The notes under the pieces were generated by a model. That model made no database searches. It was given only the letters and a program-made list of their open reading frames with translations, and was not told the origin of the DNA. Positions 1 to 5,954 of a DNA stretch of 8,573 nucleotides are shown here, piece by piece. The position numbers and the translations under genes are program-made. How positions within the stretch are numbered: the first letter of the stretch is position 1; each line of letters begins with the position of its first letter. The DNA is from Novosphingobium sp. UBA1948 (lineage in GTDB: Bacteria > Pseudomonadota > Alphaproteobacteria > Sphingomonadales > Sphingomonadaceae). Location of the stretch: positions 29,351 to 37,923 of the forward strand of contig DDES01000162.1 of assembly GCA_002336765.1 (NCBI GenBank). Direction: 5' to 3'.

Positions 1-1
1 T

Positions 2-886
2 GGGGGCAGCGAGCAGGCGGCGGGGCCGGTGCCTGCGCTGTCGGAATTCCTGCTTTCGGTGCTGCCCACCAATATCGTCACCGCGGCGGCGGGGGGCGAG
101 ATGCTGCCGGTGGTGGTGTTCTTCTCGATCTTTGCCGTGGCGATGGGGCGCTTGCCCGAAGGGCCGCGTCGTGCGCTGATCGGCGTGTTCGAGGGGCTGG
201 CGGGTGTGATGATGGTGATGATCGGCTGGGTGTTGCAAATCGCGCCCGTCGGCGTTTTCGCGCTGGCGCTCAGCCTTGCGGTCAAGACCGGCACGGCGGC
301 GGTGGGCGCGTTGGCGCATTATGTCGCGCTGGTGGCGGGTATGGGCGGTCTGGTGCTGATCGCTGCGCCGGTGATTGCGGTGCTGGTGGCGCGGCTGTCG
401 CTGGGGGCCTATGTGCGCGCGATGGCTCCGGCCTTTGCGGTGGCGGCCTCCACGCAAAGCTCGCTGGCCAGTCTGCCCGCCATGCTGGGCGCCTGTTCGC
501 GGTTGGGTGTGCGCAGTTCGACCGCCGAGTTTTCGCTGCCGCTCAGCGTCGCGCTGTTCCGCGCCACGGGTCCGGCCATGAATATCGCGGTGGTGATCTA
601 TGTCGCGCATCTGACCGGCGTGCCGATCACGGTGGGCGCGATGGTGGCGGGCGTGGTGGTGGCGGCGCTGGCCGAGCTGGGCACGCCCTCGCTGCCAGGC
701 GCGATCAGCTTTGTGCTCTCCATCGGGCCGGTGGCTTTGGCGATGGGTGTGCCGGTGGGGCCGCTGGCTTTGCTGGTGGCGGTGGAAATGCTGCCCGATC
801 TGATGCGCACTTTGGGCAATGTGGCGATGGATGTGGCGGTGACCGCCAGTGTCGATCGCGGCGATGGCGAAGCCGCGCAAGCCTGA
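2..886 (+). CDS. Dicarboxylate/amino acid:cation symporter (DAACS/SDF family), 5'-truncated by window edge
   Basis: The frame is open from base 2 to the TGA at 884-886, giving 294 visible residues; the true start lies upstream, so the GTG at 29 is not the start. The family couples uptake of C4-dicarboxylates or acidic amino acids to Na+ or H+ in the inner membrane. The visible part covers the later half of the fold: several hydrophobic helices, an HP1-type serine loop reading STQSSLASLP (about 448-477), the TM7 region, an HP2-type loop GTPSLPGA, and a TM8 signature with D, RT, N and D at about 794-833. These match GltPh D394, R397/T398, N401 and D405. The TM7 NMDGT cation motif is replaced by FRATG (557-571). 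In HP1 the Arg of GltPh is Gln. Family assignment is firm; substrate and coupling ion are unknown. A gap of about 150 bases with a terminator candidate separates it from the next gene. Confidence 0.88.
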   Translation, partial: GGSEQAAGPVPALSEFLLSVLPTNIVTAAAGGEMLPVVVFFSIFAVAMGRLPEGPRRALIGVFEGLAGVMMVMIGWVLQIAPVGVFALALSLAVKTGTAAVGALAHYVALVAGMGGLVLIAAPVIAVLVARLSLGAYVRAMAPAFAVAASTQSSLASLPAMLGACSRLGVRSSTAEFSLPLSVALFRATGPAMNIAVVIYVAHLTGVPITVGAMVAGVVVAALAELGTPSLPGAISFVLSIGPVALAMGVPVGPLALLVAVEMLPDLMRTLGNVAMDVAVTASVDRGDGEAAQA

Positions 887-915
887 CCGATGCGCCACAC
901 CTAACGGCTTTTTTT
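870..915 (+). terminator. Candidate intrinsic terminator of the symporter gene
   Basis: AAGCCG (870-875) can pair with CGGCTT (905-910), with a weaker inner GCGC/GCGC pairing (875-878 with 892-895, sharing base 875 as an alternative). A run of seven T follows at 909-915. The left arm overlaps the 3' end of the coding region. The stem is short and the loop long, so this is weaker than the terminator at 1872-1905. Confidence 0.35.
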
Positions 916-917
916 AG

Positions 918-945
918 TTGTCGGGCGCGGGTGGCTATCTATAGT
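918..945 (+). promoter_or_regulatory. Candidate promoter for the secreted protein gene at 1039
   Basis: TTGTCG (918-923) and TATAGT (940-945) are separated by 16 bases and resemble -35 and -10 boxes of the housekeeping sigma factor in alphaproteobacteria. The stretch is more AT-rich than its surroundings and is the only good box pair in the 887-1038 gap. It would give a 5' leader of about 85 bases containing the nested inverted repeat at 966-1022. Confidence 0.4.
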
Positions 946-965
946 GTTAACCCTTGGGGTGGGGC

Positions 966-1022
966 TTTCAGGACTATTCCTTGGCGCGGAACTTGCGCCA
1001 TCGCTTAAAAGGAGTCCTGAAA
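966..1022 (+). repeat. Nested inverted repeat in the leader of the 1039 gene
   Basis: A perfect 10-base inverted repeat, TTTCAGGACT (966-975) and AGTCCTGAAA (1013-1022), encloses a second one, TGGCGC (982-987) and GCGCCA (995-1000), with a 7-base loop. As RNA this makes a long outer stem with an inner hairpin. The outer right arm overlaps AAAAGGAG (1007-1014), a good Shine-Dalgarno core. No T tract follows, so it is not an ordinary terminator. It could be a regulatory leader structure or a DNA operator. Confidence 0.5.
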
Positions 1023-1038
1023 TAGTGAAGGTTGAGAC

Positions 1039-1857
1039 ATGACGATCAGCGCAATTCGTTCGGCCAGAGCTGTGGCGATCACGGCTTCCGTCCTTGTGGC
1101 TGCGGGTTTGGCAGGTTCGGCCGCCGTTGCGCAGGAGGTGGATCGCAACGGCAACCGCATGGGTATGCCCGAAGTGGCCGTGGCGCCGCGCCCCGCCGAT
1201 CCGCAGATGGGCAACCGCCTTGCGGTCAGCAATTTCCAGCGCTGGTATGCTGCCAAGGGCCGCCCCGCGATCCTCGTGTTCTGGAACCGCGAACTGGGCG
1301 AGGAAGGCGTGTCGCGCTATGCGTTGCAGGCCCGCTCGAGCGGCTCGGGCAGCGTGGGCGGCGGCAGCTATGCCTATGAAAACAGCAGCGAGGTCGGGCT
1401 GAAGCGTGAATCGGGCGGGCTGGCGAGCGATCTGACCGGCGTGTCGATGCAGCGGGTCGAGGGCGCCTTTATGAGTGAGTTCCTTCGCGCGGGCGGGCGT
1501 CTGCTTGACCGCAACGCGCTGATGCGCAAGCTGAGCACCAAGGTCGATGCGAAAACCCGCGATGATGTGCAATATCTTGAAACGCTCGCCTTGCAGCAGG
1601 GCGTGACCTATCTGGTCGAGATCGTGCCCAACGAGACGGAAAATAGCACCACCGATCTGGCCATGTCGGTCAAGATCAAGCATCTGCCCAGCTCGACGCT
1701 GGTGGGTCAATTCGTGTCGAGCGCGACGCCGCCCGCTGGCCCCACGCGCTATGAGGTGCGTGGCAACCGTTATGAGGCGGTGAAGGATATCAACATCACG
1801 CCAGAAACCATCGGCCGCCAATTGGCCAGCGATGTGATGCGCGAACTGGCGCGCTGA
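1039..1857 (+). CDS. Secreted protein with predicted CsgG/LpoB-like domain
   Basis: A 272-residue exported protein. The N-terminal 31 residues form a signal peptide: Arg at 7 and 10, hydrophobic core about 11-29, likely cleavage at AVA-Q around residue 31. There is no cysteine, so it is not a lipoprotein. A Ser/Gly-rich linker (about 100-110) separates a strand reading PAILVFWNRE from the main domain. Residues 139-197 hold a helix, a strand ending in LLDRNALM, a charged helix, and GVTYLVEIVPN. This order is typical of the CsgG, LpoB and TolB-N type alpha/beta fold, so fold membership is inferred from the pattern and no specific family is recognised. GAAGG (1027-1031) sits 7 bases before the ATG. 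It is convergent with the YcfL/LpoB-like cluster, which contains another protein of the same predicted fold. Confidence 0.8.
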   Translation: MTISAIRSARAVAITASVLVAAGLAGSAAVAQEVDRNGNRMGMPEVAVAPRPADPQMGNRLAVSNFQRWYAAKGRPAILVFWNRELGEEGVSRYALQARSSGSGSVGGGSYAYENSSEVGLKRESGGLASDLTGVSMQRVEGAFMSEFLRAGGRLLDRNALMRKLSTKVDAKTRDDVQYLETLALQQGVTYLVEIVPNETENSTTDLAMSVKIKHLPSSTLVGQFVSSATPPAGPTRYEVRGNRYEAVKDINITPETIGRQLASDVMRELAR

Positions 1858-1871
1858 AACGGGCGCATGGA

Positions 1872-1905
1872 AAAGGGGCGGGTGCTGCGTGGCACCCGCC
1901 CCTTT
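1872..1905. terminator. Strong bidirectional intrinsic terminator between convergent genes
   Basis: AAAGGGGCGGGTGC (1872-1885) is a perfect complement of GCACCCGCCCCTTT (1892-1905), giving a 14-bp stem with a 6-base loop. The A/T ends give U-rich tails in both directions. It starts 15 bases after the stop of the plus-strand gene and lies 18 bases beyond the stop of the minus-strand lipoprotein gene, so it can end both transcripts. Confidence 0.9.
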
Positions 1906-1922
1906 CTTGCGTCAGGCGCCGG

Positions 1923-2372
1923 TCAACGGGCCTGACGGATCTCGACGTAATACTGGCGCGAGGCCATGTTGACCGACACGGTCTTGTACACCGCCACGCC
2001 CTGCGGCGGCAGATAGATGCGGCTCCACGCCTGCGCGGCATCGCTGGGCGTGCCCGAGGCGTCATACCAGCTCGAACGCACTTCGAGCGCCAGCGGGCCA
2101 TCGACCTTGCTGCGCACTTCCACGCTGAGGCGCGGGAAGCCGGTTTCCGACTGCGACACGGTGACATTCTCGATATCGAGCGCCGATTTCACCTTGGTAC
2201 CCGAACGGTTCTTGTAATGCGCCAGCGAGGGATCAACCACGCGCACCGAGTTCAGTTCGGGACGGATCTGGTTCTGGTTGTCGATGCGCACGCCGCCTTC
2301 CGGCCCTTCGTCGCACGCGGCAAGCGCGGTCACCAGAGCCAGTGCCACCACGCCTTTTGCAAACATCTTCAT
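1923..2372 (-). CDS. ycfL: YcfL family (DUF1425) lipoprotein
   Basis: A 149-residue lipoprotein. The ATG at 2372 is chosen because AGGAG lies 8 bases upstream and a signal peptide follows at once; the frame remains open further upstream, but that part reads through the previous gene and lacks an export signal. The signal peptide ends in the lipobox LAAC with Cys20, followed by Asp21. The mature part shows the DUF1425 pattern: a central beta region, the motif SSWYDASG near residues 94-101 and a Pro-rich turn LPPQG, comparable with the WYDARG and IPAHS region of E. coli YcfL. In E. coli ycfL lies beside lpoB. Here it is the last gene of the cluster, 29 bases after the COG3014-like gene and just before the shared terminator. 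Its molecular role is unknown; envelope location is well supported. Confidence 0.85.
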   Translation of the reverse strand: MKMFAKGVVALALVTALAACDEGPEGGVRIDNQNQIRPELNSVRVVDPSLAHYKNRSGTKVKSALDIENVTVSQSETGFPRLSVEVRSKVDGPLALEVRSSWYDASGTPSDAAQAWSRIYLPPQGVAVYKTVSVNMASRQYYVEIRQAR

Positions 2373-2401
2373 CGGCCTTGCTCCTGTTCTGTCATGGTTA
2401 T

Positions 2402-3646
2402 TCAGCGCGAACGAACCAGCGCCATCTTGCCGTTCTTGCCCGAAGGTTCGAGCATTATATCCTTGTCCACCCCCGCCGGTGTGCCATCGGGATTGCGGAA
2501 TTGCGCCACCAGTTTGGCAGGCCCCAGCTTTTTCGAATTGAGCGTCAGGATATGGATGCCATCGGGCAGCGAGCTCCATGTGCGCGTATCGGCGGTCGGC
2601 TTGGCATTGGCGGCGATCAGCGCGATCACGCCGCCCACTGCGCCCAGCCCCACGCCGACATCGCCTGCGATGCGGCCCACGCTCGAATCATGCAGAATCC
2701 CGTTGGTCTGCGCCACGCTGCTGACGGTGAGCGCTAGATCCGAGGCCTTGAGCAGCGTCGAGCCAATGGCGTTCGAGGTGTTGACGAATTCCACCTTGCC
2801 GTTGAGGATCTTGTCGATCTGGCGCGCGCCGCGGGTGTTGGCCTGCCAGTAGACATCTTCCATCGGATAGAAGGGCGCTTCCTTGCCCCCGCCCAGCAGC
2901 ACCGCGCCGCTCTCGGTAAAGCCCTTGCCGCGCTTGTAGACGAAATAGGAATGCGCCGCGCCGTCGCCCAGCTTGCGCGGGGCCGATCCGGTCTCGGCGA
3001 TAACCAGCGTGTCGTCATCCCTGCCGATGCCGGGGAAACTGCCGCGCAATTTGCCCAGCCGTTCCAGCGTTTCGTCACGCAGTGCATAGTCGTGGTTGAG
3101 ATGTGACGCCCAGGCCTCCAGAAACAGCATGATCGCGAAATCGCACTGGTACTGTTCCTCCTCGGCAAAGGCATCCTGCATCTGGCCCTGACGGAAGGCG
3201 GCGCGCGCGTTTTCATAGTCGCCCGCGCGCAGATAGAGCAGACCGCGATAGTAATAGACCATCACCCGCTCATAGGGCTCGCCCTTGAAGGGCTTCACCG
3301 ATTCCGAATACCACAGGCTGCGTGCCTTCTTGGCGGCCTCGTTGTTGTTGTAGATCGATTCGATGCGCAGGATCGCATCGTCGAGCATCACCCGCGAACG
3401 GTCGATATCGCCCATCCAGAACGAACGGGCGCCCACCTCCATCTCGTTGAGGACGCGGTTGCGCTCACCTTCCTTGTCGATGCGCGCTTCATAGGCCTCG
3501 GGATTGCCCGAGGGCGGAATGACGCCCAGACCCTGCGCATGCGCCCCTGCCGAAGCCAGCAGCAGCACAGCCGCGCTGGCCCGACAAGCGGCGATCAGCC
3601 CCCTGCGTCGTTCTGACCGCCCTTTAGCGGTAAACGACGCCACCAT
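2402..3646 (-). CDS. COG3014-like exported TPR-type protein
   Basis: A 414-residue exported protein. The frame stays open to 3751, but the ATG at 3646 (AGAGG and GGAG just upstream) is preferred because it puts a signal peptide at the N terminus: Arg-rich n-region to about residue 15, hydrophobic 23-35, cleavage at AHA-Q after residue 37. Residues 65-185 are helical with TPR-like spacing. They include GEPYERVMVYYYRGLLYL (122-139) and GDYENARAAFRQGQMQD (142-158), the hallmark of the COG3014 family found beside lpoB and ycfL in vibrios and shewanellae. A glycine-rich hydrophobic segment (about 328-347) could touch or insert in a membrane; the C-terminal 55 residues look beta-rich. It overlaps the LpoB-like gene by 23 bases, which suggests translational coupling. 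Function unknown; a scaffold role is inference. Confidence 0.82.
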   Translation of the reverse strand: MVASFTAKGRSERRRGLIAACRASAAVLLLASAGAHAQGLGVIPPSGNPEAYEARIDKEGERNRVLNEMEVGARSFWMGDIDRSRVMLDDAILRIESIYNNNEAAKKARSLWYSESVKPFKGEPYERVMVYYYRGLLYLRAGDYENARAAFRQGQMQDAFAEEEQYQCDFAIMLFLEAWASHLNHDYALRDETLERLGKLRGSFPGIGRDDDTLVIAETGSAPRKLGDGAAHSYFVYKRGKGFTESGAVLLGGGKEAPFYPMEDVYWQANTRGARQIDKILNGKVEFVNTSNAIGSTLLKASDLALTVSSVAQTNGILHDSSVGRIAGDVGVGLGAVGGVIALIAANAKPTADTRTWSSLPDGIHILTLNSKKLGPAKLVAQFRNPDGTPAGVDKDIMLEPSGKNGKMALVRSR

Positions 3647-4265
3647 CTCCTGCCTCTTTCTTGAATTCGAAGATGTTGGACCAGATGATGTTCGAATATT
3701 CCATGTCGACCAGACGGAACATGATCTGGGTGTAGCGCGAACGCTGGCCATTGGCGGTGTTCACCGCATCGCGGGTGCTGATGCGGCCGGTCAGCGAATA
3801 GTCCACACCGGCCACCGCAGCGGTGGCGCCGGTGGTACCCTTGTCGACCAGACCCTTGCGCTTCATGTCGCGCTCGGCCTGGATGTCCTCCAGATCCTCG
3901 CGGCTGATGAACATCACACGGCCTTGCGCGGCGCGGTTGAGGCCCACCAGAATGCGGTCGGTGATCAGCGCCTTGTCGATGATTTCCGAGCTCTGGTTCT
4001 TGAAGCTGGCCGGATCGATCAGCACGCGCGGCGGCGTCTTGGCGTTCATCAGCGCGGGAACCGTCAGCAGATCGCGCACCATTTCGTTGGCCATCGAGAT
4101 GATGTCCTGCGATTCGGTGCCCACACCTTGCACATTGCCCGAGGAATCGGCCGGACGATACACGCTGGGCGGCGGCTTGGGGGCGGCCATGGCCGCGCCC
4201 GACAGCAACAGTGCCGCGCCCGACAGGCCCATCGCCATGATGCGGCCGGTTTTCTTGATGGACAT
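3624..4265 (-). CDS. LpoB-like protein (penicillin-binding-protein-activator family, COG3417)
   Basis: A 213-residue exported protein starting at ATG 4265 with GGAG 6 bases upstream. The signal peptide (about 1-28) ends in AMA-A and fits signal peptidase I. No cysteine is present anywhere, so it cannot be lipidated, unlike E. coli LpoB. The mature domain follows the LpoB/CsgG fold: PPRVLIDPASFKNQSS (78-93), a helix KALITDRILVGLN, a strand RVMFISRED, a charged helix 123-142, then AGVDYSLTGRI (152-162) and a closing pair of strands. In E. coli LpoB activates PBP1b from the outer membrane, but that partnership is characteristic of gammaproteobacteria. Here the name describes the fold family, and activation of a penicillin-binding protein is unproven. 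It is the second gene of the cluster, 23 bases after the glycine-zipper gene. Confidence 0.83.
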   Translation of the reverse strand: MSIKKTGRIMAMGLSGAALLLSGAAMAAPKPPPSVYRPADSSGNVQGVGTESQDIISMANEMVRDLLTVPALMNAKTPPRVLIDPASFKNQSSEIIDKALITDRILVGLNRAAQGRVMFISREDLEDIQAERDMKRKGLVDKGTTGATAAVAGVDYSLTGRISTRDAVNTANGQRSRYTQIMFRLVDMEYSNIIWSNIFEFKKEAGDGGVVYR

Positions 4266-4288
4266 AGATTACTCCGTGATCGCCAGAT

Positions 4289-4840
4289 TTACTTCAGCGG
4301 CGCGCGCTGCAACGCGGGAAGGTAGCGTTCCTTCAGATCGGGGTAAATCGAATAGGTGGCGTCGAGGATCTTGCTGAACTCGGCATGGGTCGAGTATTTG
4401 GCATAGACATAGACCAGCAGCGCATCACCGTCGTTGAACGACAGATCCGACGTGTTCTTGAGGAAAGCCTCGCCGCCGATCGACTTCATGGCGATGGCGC
4501 GGCCTGCCGAATTACCCAGCGATTTGCCAAGGAAACCGCCTACGAAAGGCACCGAGTTCAGCGCCTGCTGGCCGGCATACTGGCCCGCTGCACTGCCGAT
4601 CGAACCGGCGGCGCCCACTTTCATCGCCTTCGTCACCCATTCGGCGGTCACGCCGTCCGAGGTGAAGGGGCACATATATTTGCCGGTGTTGCCCTCGATC
4701 GGGGCGGGAACGGCAATCGCATCGGGCGCGGGCAGTTTGGGCGAACCGAACAGGCCAGCCTGGGCCGGTTGCGGCGCAATGGCCAAAGTACCGGCAACAG
4801 CAAGGCTGGCAGCAGCGAAAGTCTTGATAAACGCCTTCAT
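4289..4840 (-). CDS. Secreted glycine-zipper protein of unknown function
   Basis: A 183-residue exported protein that I do not recognise by family. The signal peptide covers residues 1-28 (Lys at 2 and 6, hydrophobic 8-22, cleavage at AQA-G). A short proline-rich stretch (34-48) follows. Residues 76-117 form a Gly/Ala/Ser-rich segment with GxxxG-type repeats (GSIGSAAG, GGFLGKSLGNSAG), the pattern of glycine zippers that pack in or against membranes. The C-terminal 50 residues are rich in Tyr and charged residues. The single cysteine (Cys57) is after the cleavage site and not in a lipobox. It is the first gene of the four-gene cluster and sits directly behind the promoter and operator candidates. 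Its ribosome binding site is unusual: eight G, four bases before the ATG. Confidence 0.78.
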   Translation of the reverse strand: MKAFIKTFAAASLAVAGTLAIAPQPAQAGLFGSPKLPAPDAIAVPAPIEGNTGKYMCPFTSDGVTAEWVTKAMKVGAAGSIGSAAGQYAGQQALNSVPFVGGFLGKSLGNSAGRAIAMKSIGGEAFLKNTSDLSFNDGDALLVYVYAKYSTHAEFSKILDATYSIYPDLKERYLPALQRAPLK

Positions 4841-4844
4841 AAAT

Positions 4845-4852
4845 CCCCCCCC
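4845..4852 (-). promoter_or_regulatory. Homopolymeric G8 ribosome binding site
   Basis: On the minus strand eight consecutive G precede ATTT and the ATG at 4840, and no other purine-rich Shine-Dalgarno core lies within range. A small hairpin, GGTCA (4854-4858) and TGACC (4864-4868) with a 5-base loop, lies just upstream. The tract must serve as the ribosome binding site if the start is correct. Confidence 0.5.
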
Positions 4853-4886
4853 GGGTCAAAAAGTGACCGCACACATCTCCATCAGC

Positions 4887-4916
4887 CTCCTTGGAAAGGA
4901 GTACCGGTACATGTAC
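4887..4916. promoter_or_regulatory. Palindrome cluster, likely operator
   Basis: CTCCTT (4887-4892) and AAGGAG (4896-4901) form an inverted repeat with a 3-base loop. It runs into two perfect overlapping 10-base palindromes, GTACCGGTAC (4901-4910) and GTACATGTAC (4907-4916), which place GTAC three times at 6-base intervals. The cluster lies just downstream of the promoter candidate for the minus-strand cluster, where a repressor would block initiation or early elongation. Confidence 0.45.
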
Positions 4917-4923
4917 GCTTCGC

Positions 4924-4952
4924 TTTTCAGGCTACGGTTAATGTTATGTCAA
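4924..4952 (-). promoter_or_regulatory. Candidate promoter for the four-gene envelope cluster
   Basis: On the minus strand a perfect TTGACA (4952-4947) is followed after 17 bases by TGAAAA (4929-4924), a weak -10 match. The region is clearly AT-richer than its surroundings. The predicted start near 4917 falls at the edge of the GTAC palindromes. The -35 box is convincing; the -10 box is not, which may mean an activator is needed or the true -10 is elsewhere. Confidence 0.4.
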
Positions 4953-5026
4953 TGTCTAGTTAAAATAGTCGTTAGAATCGTCGCGTCCATGGCCATCTGG
5001 CGCCTGGCCCGGGTTGGCGCGACGGT

Positions 5027-5923
5027 TCAGGCGATGAAATCCTTGAGATCGGCGATAAACCGCTCGAACCGGTCATGGTGGAGCCAATGGCCCGCCTTGT
5101 CATAGGTCAGCAGGCGGGCATCGCGGAAATGCGCGAGGCGACCATCCTCGGCCGGATTGGAGGCCCATGAATCCGCGCCATAGAACAACAGCACCGGACA
5201 GGTGATCGCGCCCCACAAGGCCTTCACCTCGGCCTCGGGCATGTCGAGCACGGGCCAGACATGCAGCCACGGATCGAATTTCCAGCTATAGCTGCCATCT
5301 TCATTGCGCGCGACGCCGTGGATGGTGAGATGGCGTGCCTGTTCCATGCTCAGATGGCGGTTTTCGCCATGCATCCGTGCCAGCGCATCCTCGATGGTGG
5401 CATAGCGGCGCGGGCTGCGCGCCGAGGCCGCGCGCCGTTCGCCCAGCCAGCGGCGGATATTGTCGGCATAGGGCAGGCTCTCGCGCGGATGGGGCTGGCG
5501 CAGCGAAAAGCCCAGCCCTTCGATATTGGCCAGCCTGCGCACCCGATCGGGGAACAGGCCCGCATAGCGCGCGGCGATATTGCCGCCCAGCGAATGGGCG
5601 CAGATCGTCACCTGATCGGCGCCGATCATGTCGATCAATTGCGCGAAATCAGCCAGATAGGACAGCATGGTGTAATCGGCATCGGGCGACCACGCGCTGT
5701 CACCATGCCCGCGCAGATCGGGGCAGATGACATACCAGTCCTTGGCCAGCGCGCGCGCCGTCCAGTCGAAACTGCGCGCATGGTCGCGCCCGCCATGTTG
5801 CAGAATAAGGGGAGGGGCGGCGGGGTCGCCCCATGTGCCATAATGCAGGCGCAAACGCTGCGAGGTGAAACTGGCGGAGAGGGGGCCGTCGAAACCGTAC
5901 ATGGGCGGGATATGGGCCTTCAC
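5027..5923 (-). CDS. Alpha/beta hydrolase
   Basis: A 298-residue cytoplasmic serine hydrolase of the alpha/beta fold, close to the usual length. It has the oxyanion-hole segment LQHGG (41-45), the strand and turn CPDLRGHGDS (67-76), the nucleophile elbow AHSLGG with Ser111, an acid in YGADSW (Asp251) and His279 in KAGHW. The elbow has Ala where GxSxG has Gly, a known tolerated variant. Residues 140-230 form the variable cap, rich in Arg and His. No signal peptide is present. The GTG at 5923 is the longest possible start, but no clear Shine-Dalgarno precedes it; ATG at 5902 (residue 8) is a real alternative. It starts about 31 bases after the TonB gene and probably shares its transcript. The substrate cannot be told from sequence; esterase, lactonase or dehalogenase-type activity is possible. 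Confidence 0.85.
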   Translation of the reverse strand: MKAHIPPMYGFDGPLSASFTSQRLRLHYGTWGDPAAPPLILQHGGRDHARSFDWTARALAKDWYVICPDLRGHGDSAWSPDADYTMLSYLADFAQLIDMIGADQVTICAHSLGGNIAARYAGLFPDRVRRLANIEGLGFSLRQPHPRESLPYADNIRRWLGERRAASARSPRRYATIEDALARMHGENRHLSMEQARHLTIHGVARNEDGSYSWKFDPWLHVWPVLDMPEAEVKALWGAITCPVLLFYGADSWASNPAEDGRLAHFRDARLLTYDKAGHWLHHDRFERFIADLKDFIA

Positions 5924-5954
5924 CCGACCAGCGTCAATCGGCGGCCCACACCGT

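Noticed and set aside
901..1821. A 306-codon open frame on the minus strand opposite the secreted protein gene
   Set aside because: It is antisense to a gene with a signal peptide, a Shine-Dalgarno and a terminator. Its protein is rich in Arg and His with low complexity and has no recognisable domain, as expected of a GC-driven shadow frame.
2373..2579. Upstream extension of the YcfL-like gene (ATG at 2579)
   Set aside because: The extension reads through the end of the COG3014-like gene in another frame and would bury the signal peptide and lipobox. The ATG at 2372 has a proper Shine-Dalgarno.
3584..3598. Lipobox-like LIAAC near residue 21 of the COG3014-like protein
   Set aside because: It comes directly after the charged n-region with no hydrophobic core before the Cys; the hydrophobic core follows it and ends in a signal peptidase I site.
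3647..3751. Upstream extension of the COG3014-like gene (start at 3751)
   Set aside because: The extra 35 residues are Ser/Arg-rich, overlap the LpoB-like gene and precede a normal signal peptide. The ATG at 3646 fits better.
3504..4325. A 273-codon plus-strand frame opposite the LpoB-like gene
   Set aside because: It is rich in His, Arg and Ala, runs antisense across two real genes and shows no export signal or motif.
4991..5020. GC-rich inverted repeats after the hydrolase gene (GGCCA/TGGCC and GCGCC/GGCGC) as a terminator
   Set aside because: Stems are only 5 bp with 9-11 base loops, and no T tract follows on the minus strand, so the end of this transcript is not visible.
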